Part shown: positions 1-8,442 of the stretch, in pieces
How positions within the stretch are numbered: position 1 is the first letter of the stretch
Layout of the letters: each line of letters starts with the position of its first letter
From: a bacterium
GTDB lineage: Bacteria > Bacillota > Clostridia > Oscillospirales > Acutalibacteraceae
Assembly (NCBI GenBank): GCA_022774755.1
Contig: JALFLK010000018.1
Coordinates: 1 to 44,202 of the forward strand
Direction: 5' to 3'
DNA: 44,202 nt
Position numbers and translations under genes: made by a program
Notes under the pieces: generated by a model
Told to the model about the DNA's origin: nothing
Database searches by the model: none
Seen by the model: the letters and a program-made list of their open reading frames with translations, nothing else

Positions 1-65
1 TTTTCAGCGTTTTTATGTTTGCAGAAAATCCTGCGTAATTTTGCACAACAAGAACATATATAAAA

Positions 66-343
66 GTCGGGTACCTCGACACGCAATCCGTGCAGACAGA
101 TTGACTTTACAAAACGCTATGTCGCCCGACCGTTAAAATTAGTTTCCGATAAAGTAAAACAATTCGAGTACATCGACACGCAATCCGTGCAGACAGCACC
201 ATAGATAAATCTATTTTCCCGGAATAAAACGGTCGGGCATAAAATTTTACCAATTAGATGAAGCTATCTCCCCGGAGCAAAAAGCCTCGACACGCAATCC
301 GGGCAGACAGCTTTTGCTGAAAACAGCCTTGTATGCCCGAGCG
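66..343 (+). repeat. Modular BOX-like repeat, array 1
   Basis: Three copies of a 26-nt core lie at 74-99, 171-196 and 285-310; each begins like CCTCGACACGCAATCC and ends GCAGACAG (the second begins CATCG). The first two cores are 97 nt apart and the last two 114 nt apart. The first core is preceded by GTCGGG-TAC, which pairs with its own CTCGAC. GCCCGACCGTT (124-134) is complementary to AACGGTCGGGC (228-238). The array ends with GCTG-AAAA-CAGC and ATGCCCGAGCG. Compared with arrays 2 and 3, the 114-nt unit lacks about 52 nt lying between two copies of CGGTCGG. No open reading frame is conserved across it. Confidence 0.9.
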
Positions 344-395
344 CAGCCGTGCAATTTCATATAATATAAAAATCAAACATTTATCCTAAAAAAAA

Positions 396-424
396 TTGAA
401 ATGTTCTTAAAAATATATTATAAT
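396..424 (+). promoter_or_regulatory. Sigma-A type promoter for ppk
   Basis: TTGAAA (396-401) and TATAAT (419-424) are separated by exactly 17 nt. The predicted start near 431 would leave a leader of about 145 nt before ppk. The rest of 344-575 is AT-rich and shows nothing else I can name. Confidence 0.65.
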
Positions 425-575
425 TACTAAATAAAGAATATTTATGATTTAAAAGCTTTCGGATGCGGAAATACAATAATTTTCCTGATTTTTACCAAAG
501 CTTCACATACTTTTTAGATTTCTGCGGTATTGTTATATTGAAAGACTATATCACTGATTTTAAGGACGAGGTACT

Positions 576-2732
576 ATGAAAGAAAAAAACTTAATGATTG
601 ACCGGGAATTAAGCTGGATAAAATTCAACGAGCGTGTTCTGGAGGAAGCAAGATCCAAGGATAACCCCCTTATGGAAAGAATGCGTTTTATCTCCATTTT
701 TCAGAGCAATTACGAGGAGTTCTTCCGTGTAAGGGTAGGTTCTATCATTGACCAATACCTGATTGAAAGCGATGAAACCGATGAATTTGCCGGCAAAGCC
801 AAGAAAAAACAGCTGAAGAATATTTTTAATGCCACAAAAGCTCTCCTGCCACGGCTTGACACGGCATTTGACGAGATTTTATACGACGGCAGAAGGTATT
901 TTACAAAAGTCACGGAACAGACCGTCACCAATGCTGAAAAGGTTTTGCTCAGGCAAATATTCGAAAAAGAGGTCGCTCCCTTTATTTCTCCCTTTATTAT
1001 TGAAAAAAAGCATCCGTTCCCGTTTTTTGACAACGGCGTTACCGTTGTGGGGGTCACTCTGCAAAAGAAAAACGGCGGTTCAAAGTTCGGTCTTATGCCC
1101 ATAAGAAAATCCCTGCCCAGAGCCGTATTTTTGCCCTCGGGCAACTGCAGATTTATGCTTATGGAGGACCTTATACTTATGTTTACGGACCTGATTTTTA
1201 AGAAGTTCGTAATCACCGAAAAAATCGTTTTTTCCGTTATCAGAAACGCCGACATTGATGTAAACGAAGGCTTGTACGACTTTGACATTGACTTTCGTTC
1301 CACAATGTCACGGCTTATTGAGCTTAGAGGGAGTCTTGCCCCTGTGGAGCTTAAATATCGTGGTGAAAACTGCGAAAAAATTCTGAAACACTTAAGGCAT
1401 AATCTTTGCTTAAGCAAAAAACAGCTTTTTTATCAGAAAACGCCTATAAATATGGGATTTTTCTCATTGCTTGAAAAACAGCTTCCAAAGGAAAAGCACC
1501 CTAAGCTTTACTATAAGCCTCTTCCCCCCCAATATCCCTCTAACATCAAAAAAGGTTCAATCATAAATTCAATACGCAAAAAGGATTTGCTCCTTTGCTA
1601 TCCCTTTGACGATGTTAAGGCGCTTATTGATTTGCTGGAGGAGGCCGCCGCAGATAAGCGTGTAACTGAAATTAAAATTTCCCTTTACCGTCTTGCCTCA
1701 AACTCCAAGATTGTTCAGGCGTTAATCGCCGCCGCCAAAAACGGCAAAAAAGTCACCTGTCTTGTAGAATTAAGGGCAAGGTTTGACGAAGAAAACAACA
1801 TTGACTGGTCAAAAATCCTTGAGGAGTCGGGCTGTAAAATAATTTACGGTATGCCCAACTACAAGGTTCACTGCAAGCTTTTGCTTATTTCATTTAAGGA
1901 CGGCAAAAACGACATTGTTCAGGTCGGAACAGGCAACTTCAACGAATCCACCGCAAGACTTTACACAGACCTTGCGCTGTTTACTGCAAACAAAGACATA
2001 TCCGACGACGCAAAAGAGGTGTTCAGATGTTTGCAGGAAAACAAGTTTGTAGAAGGCTGTAAGGAGCTTTTGGTTGCGCCTTTGTGCCTTAAAACAAAGC
2101 TGATTTCGCTTATTGACGAGGAAATTGAAAAGGCAGAAAAAGGTATTCCTGCGGCTATTACATTAAAGCTCAACTCGCTTACGGATAAGGATTTGATTGA
2201 AAAGCTGATTGAGGCGTCAACGGCGGGCGTCCCCATAAAAATGGTTATAAGGGGTATCTGCTGTCTTGTTCCGGGAATTGAGGGCAAAACCGACAACATA
2301 GAGGTTCGCAGTATCGTAGGCAGGCTTCTGGAACATTCACGAATATATATATTCGGCACAGGAAAAGATAGAAAGTACTATATTTCTTCGGCTGATTTTA
2401 TGACGAGGAACACTTCTCAGAGGGTTGAGGTTGCAACACCGGTATATGATTACAGGGCAAAAATGAGGCTTAACAAAATTATGAAGCTCGCCCTTACCGA
2501 TAATCAAAAGTCAAGGATTATGGATTCAAACGCAAACTATCACCATATTGTTCCTTCGCCCAATGCAAAGCCTCACAATTCTCAGATTGAGCTTTTTGAA
2601 GACGCCTACAAAAACAACGGCAAGACTCTGAACATTCAGGGCAAAAAATCAAAGGCTGAGAAAACCGCTAAATCTTCTGCAAAAAGCAAATCATTAAAAG
2701 CCGCAGTAAAAAACGCCGGGAATGAAAAGTAA
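576..2732 (+). CDS. ppk1: Polyphosphate kinase 1
   Basis: Reversible transfer of the ATP gamma-phosphate to inorganic polyphosphate, normally at the membrane. The 718-residue length fits PPK1. The N-terminus carries the family signature (RELSWIKFNERVLEEA). H432 in YKVHCK aligns with the histidine that is phosphorylated in the family, and H587 in LEHSRIY with the second catalytic histidine. The last 35 or so residues form a lysine/alanine/serine-rich tail that is probably disordered and looks like an addition to the usual C-terminus. The start is supported by AAGGACGAGG four bases upstream of the ATG. The gene has its own promoter, stands alone, and lies just after repeat array 1. No exopolyphosphatase gene is adjacent. 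Confidence 0.95.
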   Translation: MKEKNLMIDRELSWIKFNERVLEEARSKDNPLMERMRFISIFQSNYEEFFRVRVGSIIDQYLIESDETDEFAGKAKKKQLKNIFNATKALLPRLDTAFDEILYDGRRYFTKVTEQTVTNAEKVLLRQIFEKEVAPFISPFIIEKKHPFPFFDNGVTVVGVTLQKKNGGSKFGLMPIRKSLPRAVFLPSGNCRFMLMEDLILMFTDLIFKKFVITEKIVFSVIRNADIDVNEGLYDFDIDFRSTMSRLIELRGSLAPVELKYRGENCEKILKHLRHNLCLSKKQLFYQKTPINMGFFSLLEKQLPKEKHPKLYYKPLPPQYPSNIKKGSIINSIRKKDLLLCYPFDDVKALIDLLEEAAADKRVTEIKISLYRLASNSKIVQALIAAAKNGKKVTCLVELRARFDEENNIDWSKILEESGCKIIYGMPNYKVHCKLLLISFKDGKNDIVQVGTGNFNESTARLYTDLALFTANKDISDDAKEVFRCLQENKFVEGCKELLVAPLCLKTKLISLIDEEIEKAEKGIPAAITLKLNSLTDKDLIEKLIEASTAGVPIKMVIRGICCLVPGIEGKTDNIEVRSIVGRLLEHSRIYIFGTGKDRKYYISSADFMTRNTSQRVEVATPVYDYRAKMRLNKIMKLALTDNQKSRIMDSNANYHHIVPSPNAKPHNSQIELFEDAYKNNGKTLNIQGKKSKAEKTAKSSAKSKSLKAAVKNAGNEK

Positions 2733-2779
2733 ATTTTCCGGGTCTGCGTTTCTATTATGATTTTGGCTATATTTTCGGC

Positions 2780-2831
2780 TATGCTTTTTGATTATGCATT
2801 TTAACTATACTTTTTAGTTGTGCATTTTCAT
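2780..2831 (+). repeat. Imperfect 26-nt tandem duplication
   Basis: Two AT-rich 26-nt units (2780-2805 and 2806-2831) match at about 20 positions; both have the pattern TATRCTTTTT followed by TGCATTTT. They fill most of the ppk1-pfkA gap. No function is apparent. Confidence 0.5.
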
Positions 2832-2879
2832 TATACCTAAATTTATTTGTATAAATTATTTTACGGGAGTTGATATAAA

Positions 2880-3953
2880 ATGAAAAAAAGAATCGGCATA
2901 CTGACCAGCGGCGGCGACTGCCCGGGACTAAACGCAACCATAAGAGGCGTAGCCAAAGCCTCCTATGAGCTTATGGGCAACGATATTGAGGTTGTGGGCA
3001 TTGTCGGCGGATACACCGGACTTATTAACGGCGAGGCAAAAGAAATGAAAAAATCCGACTTTTCGGGTATTCTTACTCAGGGCGGAACGATTTTGGGAAC
3101 ATCAAGACAGCCGTTTAAAAAAATTCAGGTTATCGGCGAGGACAATGTTGACAAGGTTTCCAATATGATTGCAAATTACAAGAAGCTGAAGCTTGACTGT
3201 CTGCTGACATTAGGCGGCAACGGCACTCACAAAACCGCAAATCTGCTCTCTCAGAACGGTCTTAATGTTATCGGTTTGCCTAAAACTATCGACAACGATA
3301 TTTACGGAACAGACAAAACCTTTGGTTTTCACACCGCAGTTGACATCGGAACAGAAGTAATTGACCGCCTTCATTCCACGGCTACAAGTCACTCCAGAGT
3401 TATGGTTGTGGAGATTATGGGCAACAAGGTAGGCTGGCTTTCGCTTTATTCCGGAGTTGCCGGCGGCGCCGATGTTATTCTTCTTCCCGAAATGCCTTTC
3501 TCTTACGAAAAAGTAGCCAAAGCCGTGCTTAAACGCAAAAACGAAGGACATGTTTTCTCTATTGTTGTTGTTGCAGAGGGCGCTTTCTCTAAAGATGAAG
3601 AGAAGCTGAAGCGCAAGGAGCGCATTGCAAAAAGAGGAAGCACCACCGTTACGCCTCAAATTGTTAAGTATATTGAAGAAAACACGGGAATCGAAACAAG
3701 GAGTATGGTGCCCGGACACTATCTCAGAGGCGGTACTCCGTCGGCATATGACAGAGTTTTGGCAACAGAGTTCGGCGCATACGCCGCAAGGCTGATTAAG
3801 AACGACTGCTACGGCGTTACGGTTGCTCTGAAAAACAACAAGATAACCCACAACAAGCTAAGCGACATTGCCGGAATAGCAAAACCTGTTCCAAAGGACC
3901 ACGAGCTTGTTAAGGTTGCAAAATCCTTGGGAATATCTTTCTGCGAGGGATAA
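2880..3953 (+). CDS. pfkA: 6-phosphofructokinase, mixed-substrate type
   Basis: Phosphorylates fructose 6-phosphate to the 1,6-bisphosphate in glycolysis. The fold markers are clear: ILTSGGDCPGLNA at the N-terminus, GGNGTHKTA at 112-120, PKTIDND at 134-140 with catalytic base D138, and MVPGHYLRGG for substrate binding. The positions that usually separate ATP from PPi enzymes are G115 (ATP-like, E. coli G104) and K135 (PPi-like, E. coli G124), so the phosphate donor cannot be settled from sequence; a glycine at the first position usually goes with ATP. N114 replaces the common aspartate of GGDGS. GGGAG lies 10 nt upstream of the ATG. At 357 residues it fits the group III/mixed PFKs. An intrinsic terminator follows. 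Confidence 0.92.
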   Translation: MKKRIGILTSGGDCPGLNATIRGVAKASYELMGNDIEVVGIVGGYTGLINGEAKEMKKSDFSGILTQGGTILGTSRQPFKKIQVIGEDNVDKVSNMIANYKKLKLDCLLTLGGNGTHKTANLLSQNGLNVIGLPKTIDNDIYGTDKTFGFHTAVDIGTEVIDRLHSTATSHSRVMVVEIMGNKVGWLSLYSGVAGGADVILLPEMPFSYEKVAKAVLKRKNEGHVFSIVVVAEGAFSKDEEKLKRKERIAKRGSTTVTPQIVKYIEENTGIETRSMVPGHYLRGGTPSAYDRVLATEFGAYAARLIKNDCYGVTVALKNNKITHNKLSDIAGIAKPVPKDHELVKVAKSLGISFCEG

Positions 3954-4007
3954 TTAAAGTTTGCAATTCAAATATGTACTCAAATATATATTGATAATAA
4001 TGTTTAA

Positions 4008-4034
4008 GGCTCTGCTGAATTTGCAGAGCCTTTT
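4008..4034 (+). terminator. Intrinsic terminator after pfkA
   Basis: GGCTCTGC (4008-4015) pairs with GCAGAGCC (4023-4030) over a 7-nt loop and is followed by TTTT. Confidence 0.85.
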
Positions 4035-4170
4035 GTGTATCACTTTTCTGTTCTGAATTCTGTCTTATTGTTAATGTAGAATGCTCCGAAAATCATAACA
4101 CTAAAATTGTCACGATAAAATGCTATTATAAATTGTATTGGAAGTAAGTGTATTGGAAGTTTTCCCGTAA

Positions 4171-4205
4171 AACAAACGCTCCCCGAAATAATCTTCGGGA
4201 AGCGT
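4171..4205 (-). terminator. Intrinsic terminator of the glnN-amt operon
   Basis: A 12-bp stem (4176-4187 with 4194-4205) is perfect on the minus strand if one G-U pair is allowed, but has an A-C mismatch if read on the plus strand. On the minus strand it is followed by TTGTTTT. Both points fit termination of the leftward transcript. Confidence 0.8.
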
Positions 4206-4238
4206 CTGCTTTATGTGAATTAAAAAGGATAGGAAAGC

Positions 4239-5939
4239 TTATTCAACATCCTGCATTGCGTCGTATCCTGTTTCACCGGTACGAACCTTTACTACATCCT
4301 CAACGTTGTAGATAAATATCTTACCGTCACCGATATGTCCGGTGTAAAGTGCCTTAACAGCTGCGTCAACAACAGCCTTAACAGGAACCTTGCAAACTAC
4401 AATTTCTACCTTCATCTTAGGCAGGAGGTTGCTTTCAACAGCAACACCACGGTAATACTCTGCTTTTCCCTTCTGAGCACCGCAGCCCAGCACCTGAGAA
4501 ACTGTCATACCTGTAATTCCCAGCTTATCCATCTCTTCCTTAAGAGCTTCAAGCTTAGACTGCTTAAGAAGAATATCAATCTTAGTAATCTTAACGCCGT
4601 CAGTTGCAACGTCGTAGTTGCCTGCAAGCTGAACGGGAACTGCCTGTGTAACGGGAACATTGCCCTCAACATCAAAGGTTTCATCAAGCGAAGCGGTACC
4701 GACGCCGATTGGCATAAAGTCTGCATATGCACTGACAAGACCGTGCTCGGTAACGTCGAGGCCCTTCATTTCTTCTTCCTTAGTAACACGGAGACCTACT
4801 GTCTTCTTAAGTACGAAGAATACGATTGACATACAAACGATTGTCCATCCAAGGATTGCGGCCAAGCCCAAAGCCTGAATACCAAGCTGGTCAAATCCGC
4901 CGCCGTAGAAAAGACCTGTGATGCCGTTCTGACCTTTACCTGTTGCGAAAAGACCTACTGCAAGGCCGCCCCACAAGCCGTTTACGCCGTGAACGCTGAA
5001 TGCGCCGACAGGGTCGTCTATCTTGAGCTTAATATCAACAAATTCAACTGCAATAACGATAAGGGTACCTGATACAAGACCTACGATAGCTGCGCCGATT
5101 GCGTCAAGGTCAGCACATCCTGCCGTAATGCCTACAAGACCTGCAAGAGATGCGTTAAGGCACATTGAAACATCGGGCTTGCCGTTCTTAATCCAGGTGA
5201 AAATCATTGTTGTTACTGTTGCAACTGCCGGAGCAACTGTTGTTGTCAGGAAAATCTGACCGAGGAATGCGCCGTCGGCTGCTGCGGCACCGTTAAATCC
5301 GTACCAACCGAACCAAAGAATGAATACACCAAGTGCGCCAAGTGTGATGCTGTGTCCGGGAATTGCGTTTACCTTGCCGTTCTTTCCGTATTTACCGATA
5401 CGTGCGCCAAGCATTGCAGCACCGATAAGAGCTGAAACACCGCCGACCATATGGATAACCGTTGAACCTGCAAAGTCGATATAACCTAACTGGCAAAGCC
5501 ATCCCTGTGAGTTCCAAACCCAACCGGCTTCGATAGGATATACAACAAGTGAAATAACTGCGCTGTAAATGCAGTATGTTGAGAATTTTGTACGCTCTGC
5601 CATAGCACCGGAAACGATTGTTGCTGCCGTAGCACAGAATACAAGCTGGAATACGAAGTTGTTCCAATCAAAGTTTGCCCAATCGGTAAACATATTAAGG
5701 TTAGGAATACCGATAACGCCTGCAACATAATCCTCTGACATCATAAGTCCGAAACCAATCAAGCTGAAAACTACTGTACCGATACAGAAGTCCATCAGAT
5801 TTTTCATTATGATGTTACCTGCGTTTTTAGCTCTTGTAAAACCGGTCTCTACCATTGCGAAGCCACACTGCATAAAGAACACAAGAGCCGCACCAATCAG
5901 AAACCAGACGCCGCCGGTTCCGTAAATTAAGTCTGCCAT
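4239..5939 (-). CDS. amt: Ammonium transporter fused to a C-terminal PII domain
   Basis: Residues 1 to about 400 form an Amt/Rh channel with about eleven hydrophobic helices and the conserved pore histidines H163 (VIHMVGG) and H317 (FSVHGVNG). After a linker, residues 449-566 form a complete PII (GlnB/GlnK) domain: a beta-alpha start, T-loop QKGKAEYYRG, LLPKMKVEIVV, GDGKIFIY and VRTGETG. In a classical system a separate GlnK plugs the Amt pore from the cytoplasm when nitrogen is plentiful; here the plug is covalently attached. The T-loop residue corresponding to uridylylated Tyr51 is a valine, so control by uridylylation is unlikely and control by ATP/ADP/2-oxoglutarate is the reasonable inference. 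The start is set by AGAGGAG before the ATG. It follows glnN by 114 nt on the same strand. Confidence 0.95.
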   Translation of the reverse strand: MADLIYGTGGVWFLIGAALVFFMQCGFAMVETGFTRAKNAGNIIMKNLMDFCIGTVVFSLIGFGLMMSEDYVAGVIGIPNLNMFTDWANFDWNNFVFQLVFCATAATIVSGAMAERTKFSTYCIYSAVISLVVYPIEAGWVWNSQGWLCQLGYIDFAGSTVIHMVGGVSALIGAAMLGARIGKYGKNGKVNAIPGHSITLGALGVFILWFGWYGFNGAAAADGAFLGQIFLTTTVAPAVATVTTMIFTWIKNGKPDVSMCLNASLAGLVGITAGCADLDAIGAAIVGLVSGTLIVIAVEFVDIKLKIDDPVGAFSVHGVNGLWGGLAVGLFATGKGQNGITGLFYGGGFDQLGIQALGLAAILGWTIVCMSIVFFVLKKTVGLRVTKEEEMKGLDVTEHGLVSAYADFMPIGVGTASLDETFDVEGNVPVTQAVPVQLAGNYDVATDGVKITKIDILLKQSKLEALKEEMDKLGITGMTVSQVLGCGAQKGKAEYYRGVAVESNLLPKMKVEIVVCKVPVKAVVDAAVKALYTGHIGDGKIFIYNVEDVVKVRTGETGYDAMQDVE

Positions 5940-5974
5940 GTGAATCTCTCCTCTTTTACATTATTATTAACATA

Positions 5975-6021
5975 CGGGGGCAGCCAAACGGATAAACCGT
6001 CCGACTGCACCCCGTTGTGCA
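5975..6021 (-). promoter_or_regulatory. amt leader: hexaloop hairpin competing with a long hairpin
   Basis: In the glnN-amt gap, minus-strand TGCAC-AACGGG-GTGCA (plus 6006-6021) forms a 5-bp stem with a hexanucleotide loop having A at position 1 and G at position 4, the signature of ANTAR-protein target hairpins. The 3' half of this hairpin is also the 5' arm of a much longer stem (plus 5975-6014, about 20 bp with wobbles and one bulge), so the two are mutually exclusive. The trailing sequence is U-rich only in patches, so the long hairpin is a poor classical terminator. Only one hexaloop is visible. Confidence 0.45.
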
Positions 6022-6053
6022 TCAAGTTATTTTGTTTTATAGGATTCTCTGAA

Positions 6054-8147
6054 TCAAACGCTGAACAGCAAGTCGCCGTATGTGGGATAAGGCCAGAAAT
6101 CAGAAGCTGTTTCTGTTTCCATATCATCGCCGATTGCACGAAGCTCGTTCATTTTTGCAAATACCTCGTTGCAGTAATACTCGGCGCACTTCTGAGCGTC
6201 GCCCTCGTAATCGGCTGCGACGATTAAAGCGTTCTCAAGTTCTTCAATCTTATTAGAGAAGCACTGGAGCTTCTGGCTCAAATCATTAACAAGGTCTTCC
6301 TCAACCTTAGTTGTGATTGATGAAGAAAGCGACTTTTTAGCCAAAGCAGTTTCTGTAAGCTCTCTTACATAAGCCGAAACCGCAGGAAGAATATCCTGTT
6401 TTGCCATATCAAGCATTGTAAGAGCCTCGATGTTAATAACCTTTGAATAATTCTCAAGCTGAATTTCGCATCTTGCAAGAGTTTCCTTCTCGGTATAGAT
6501 ATTGTGTTTCTCAAACAAATCAATGTTCTTCTTGGCAACATACTGCTTCATTGCCTCGGGAAGAGTCTTAAGGTTAAGAAGTCCTCTTCTCGCTGCCTCT
6601 TCAACCCACTCGTCAGCGTAGTTATTGCCGTTGAAGATAATTCTCTTATGCTCTTTAATGGTCTTTTTGATAAGCTCCATAACGGCAGAATCAAAGTCAT
6701 CAGCTTTTTCAAGCTCATCAGCAAACTGCCGGAGCTCTTCTGCAACGATTGTGTTAAGCATAATGTTGGGGCATGCAATGTTGAGAGCAGAGCCTAACAT
6801 TCTGAACTCAAACTTATTGCCTGTAAATGCAAAAGGCGAAGTACGGTTACGGTCCGTTGTATCCTTCATAAAGTCAGGAAGAACGTCAACGCCCATCTGC
6901 ATCTTGTTTTTCTTACTGGGCTCATAGGGCTCGCCCTTTTCGATTGAATCAAGCACAGCCTGAAGCTCGTCGCCGATAAACATTGAAATAATTGCCGGAG
7001 GAGCCTCGTTTGCGCCCAAACGGTGGTCGTTGCCTGCCGACGCAACAGAAACTCTGAGCAAATCCTGATACTCGTCAACACCCTTGATAACAGCCGCAAG
7101 GAAAAGCAGGAACTGCTTGTTATTGTAAGGCTCCTTGCCGGGGTCAAGCAGGTTTTCGCCTGTGTTTGTTGAAATTGACCAGTTGTTGTGCTTACCGGAA
7201 CCGTTTACGCCTGCAAAGGGCTTCTCGTGAAGCAAGCAAACAAGTCCGTGCTTATCTGCAACCTTCTGCATAACCTCCATTGTAAGCTCGTTGTGGTCGG
7301 TTGCCAGGTTTGTGGTTGTGAAAACAGGCGCAAGCTCGTGCTGTGACGGTGCAACCTCGTTATGCTTTGTTTTAGCGAAGATTCCCAGCTTCCACAATTC
7401 CTCGTCAAGGTCTTTCATAAATGCGGCAACTCTGGGCTTAATTGAGCCGAAGTAATGGTCCTCAAGCTCCTGACCCTTAGGTGCCTTGGCTCCGAAGAGT
7501 GTGCGTCCGGTAAAGATAAGGTCTTTTCTCTGATTGTAAAGCTCCTTATCAATAAGGAAGTACTCCTGCTCGGGACCTACGGTTGTATTAACTCTTGTAA
7601 CATCGTCTTTTCCGAATAATTTAAGAACTCTTACAGCCTCTGTGCTGATTCTCTCCATTGAACGGAGCAAAGGTGTCTTTTTATCAAGAACCTCGCCTGT
7701 GTAGGAGCAGAATGCAGTAGGAATATACAATGAGCCGTCCTTAACAAATGCGTAAGAGGTTGGGTCCCATGCTGTGTAGCCTCTTGCCTCAAATGTAGCA
7801 CGGATACCGCCGCTTGGGAAAGATGAAGCGTCAGGCTCGCCCTTGATAAGCTCTTTGCCCGAGAACTCCATAATTACATTACCGTCGTCAGTAGGATTGA
7901 TGAAGCTGTCGTGCTTCTCGGCGGTAACGCCTGTCATTGGCTGGAACCAGTGAGTAAAATGTGTGCATCCTTTCTCAATAGCCCAGTCTTTCATTGCGTT
8001 GGCAACAATGTTTGCAACATTGATATCCAACGGTTCACCGTTTTGGATTGTCTTCTGCAAAGCCTTGTATGTAGCCTTGGGAAGGCGTTCCTTCATAGTT
8101 TTGTCGTTAAAAACCATCGAACCGAAAATTTCCGGAACATTTGCCAT
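6054..8147 (-). CDS. glnN: Glutamine synthetase type III
   Basis: ATP-dependent amidation of glutamate by ammonia, the entry point of nitrogen assimilation. At 697 residues it has the length of the GSIII family, not the 440-470 residues of GSI. Catalytic-core motifs include [37 protein letters not shown] and [13 protein letters not shown] chose the ATG at 8147 (protein starts [10 protein letters not shown]) because AGGAGA lies 7 nt upstream; the frame stays open to 8270, but that extension runs through the promoter and leader. It is transcribed with amt and divergently from the glutamate synthase operon, giving a compact GS-GOGAT unit. The leader carries an intrinsic terminator before the start codon, which implies control by antitermination. 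Confidence 0.96.
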   Translation of the reverse strand: MANVPEIFGSMVFNDKTMKERLPKATYKALQKTIQNGEPLDINVANIVANAMKDWAIEKGCTHFTHWFQPMTGVTAEKHDSFINPTDDGNVIMEFSGKELIKGEPDASSFPSGGIRATFEARGYTAWDPTSYAFVKDGSLYIPTAFCSYTGEVLDKKTPLLRSMERISTEAVRVLKLFGKDDVTRVNTTVGPEQEYFLIDKELYNQRKDLIFTGRTLFGAKAPKGQELEDHYFGSIKPRVAAFMKDLDEELWKLGIFAKTKHNEVAPSQHELAPVFTTTNLATDHNELTMEVMQKVADKHGLVCLLHEKPFAGVNGSGKHNNWSISTNTGENLLDPGKEPYNNKQFLLFLAAVIKGVDEYQDLLRVSVASAGNDHRLGANEAPPAIISMFIGDELQAVLDSIEKGEPYEPSKKNKMQMGVDVLPDFMKDTTDRNRTSPFAFTGNKFEFRMLGSALNIACPNIMLNTIVAEELRQFADELEKADDFDSAVMELIKKTIKEHKRIIFNGNNYADEWVEEAARRGLLNLKTLPEAMKQYVAKKNIDLFEKHNIYTEKETLARCEIQLENYSKVINIEALTMLDMAKQDILPAVSAYVRELTETALAKKSLSSSITTKVEEDLVNDLSQKLQCFSNKIEELENALIVAADYEGDAQKCAEYYCNEVFAKMNELRAIGDDMETETASDFWPYPTYGDLLFSV

Positions 8148-8184
8148 TGTAAACTCTCCTATCCATAATTTAATTTCAGACACA

Positions 8185-8228
8185 TAAAAAACGGCGCTGC
8201 AGGTCCACACCCACAGCGCCGTTGCTGT
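8185..8228 (-). promoter_or_regulatory. glnN leader: terminator overlapped by an ANTAR-like hexaloop hairpin
   Basis: On the minus strand AACGGCGCTG (plus 8214-8223) pairs perfectly with CAGCGCCGTT (plus 8190-8199) over a 14-nt loop and runs into six T, an intrinsic terminator ahead of the glnN ribosome binding site. Its 5' arm also forms ACAGC-AACGGC-GCTGT (plus 8213-8228), a 5-bp stem with a hexaloop with A1 and G4. The two structures exclude each other, which is the geometry of ANTAR antitermination. The predicted transcript start near 8235 leaves no room for a second upstream hexaloop hairpin, which canonical ANTAR targets have. Confidence 0.65.
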
Positions 8229-8241
8229 TGTCATTGCTGTA

Positions 8242-8270
8242 AGTATATACTCTATGTATGCCTTTGTCAA
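8242..8270 (-). promoter_or_regulatory. glnN promoter
   Basis: Minus-strand TTGACA (plus 8265-8270) and TATACT (plus 8242-8247) are 17 nt apart. This is a near-consensus sigma-A promoter, so regulation is probably exerted after initiation, at the leader terminator. Confidence 0.8.
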
Positions 8271-8412
8271 GCTTTTTTGAAGATTTTTTGAAAATTTTGC
8301 AAGATTTATTTATTTTCCTGCATATATCTGGCTCAAAGCAGCGTTTAATTGACAATTTTACATAAAAATATTGTAAATTTGCAATTTTGAATAAAAAATT
8401 ATGCTTTTTCTG

Positions 8413-8442
8413 TTGACATACCCCCTATAAAAGATATATAAT
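8413..8442 (+). promoter_or_regulatory. Promoter of the glutamate synthase operon
   Basis: TTGACA (8413-8418) and TATAAT (8437-8442) are 18 nt apart. The predicted start near 8449 gives a leader of about 150 nt. Confidence 0.75.

Noticed and set aside
66..343. A c-di-GMP or other known riboswitch, because the core contains ACGCAA
   Set aside because: The rest of the c-di-GMP-I consensus is absent, the motif is repeated in tandem, and in array 3 it lies on the strand opposite to the nearest gene.
710..1417. A 235-codon minus-strand frame inside ppk1
   Set aside because: It is antisense to a well conserved gene, lacks a ribosome binding site and shows no family resemblance; it is a codon-bias shadow.
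8148..8270. A 41-residue N-terminal extension of glnN
   Set aside because: The extension would be encoded by the promoter, leader hairpin and terminator. The ATG at 8147 has a good ribosome binding site and gives the usual GSIII start.
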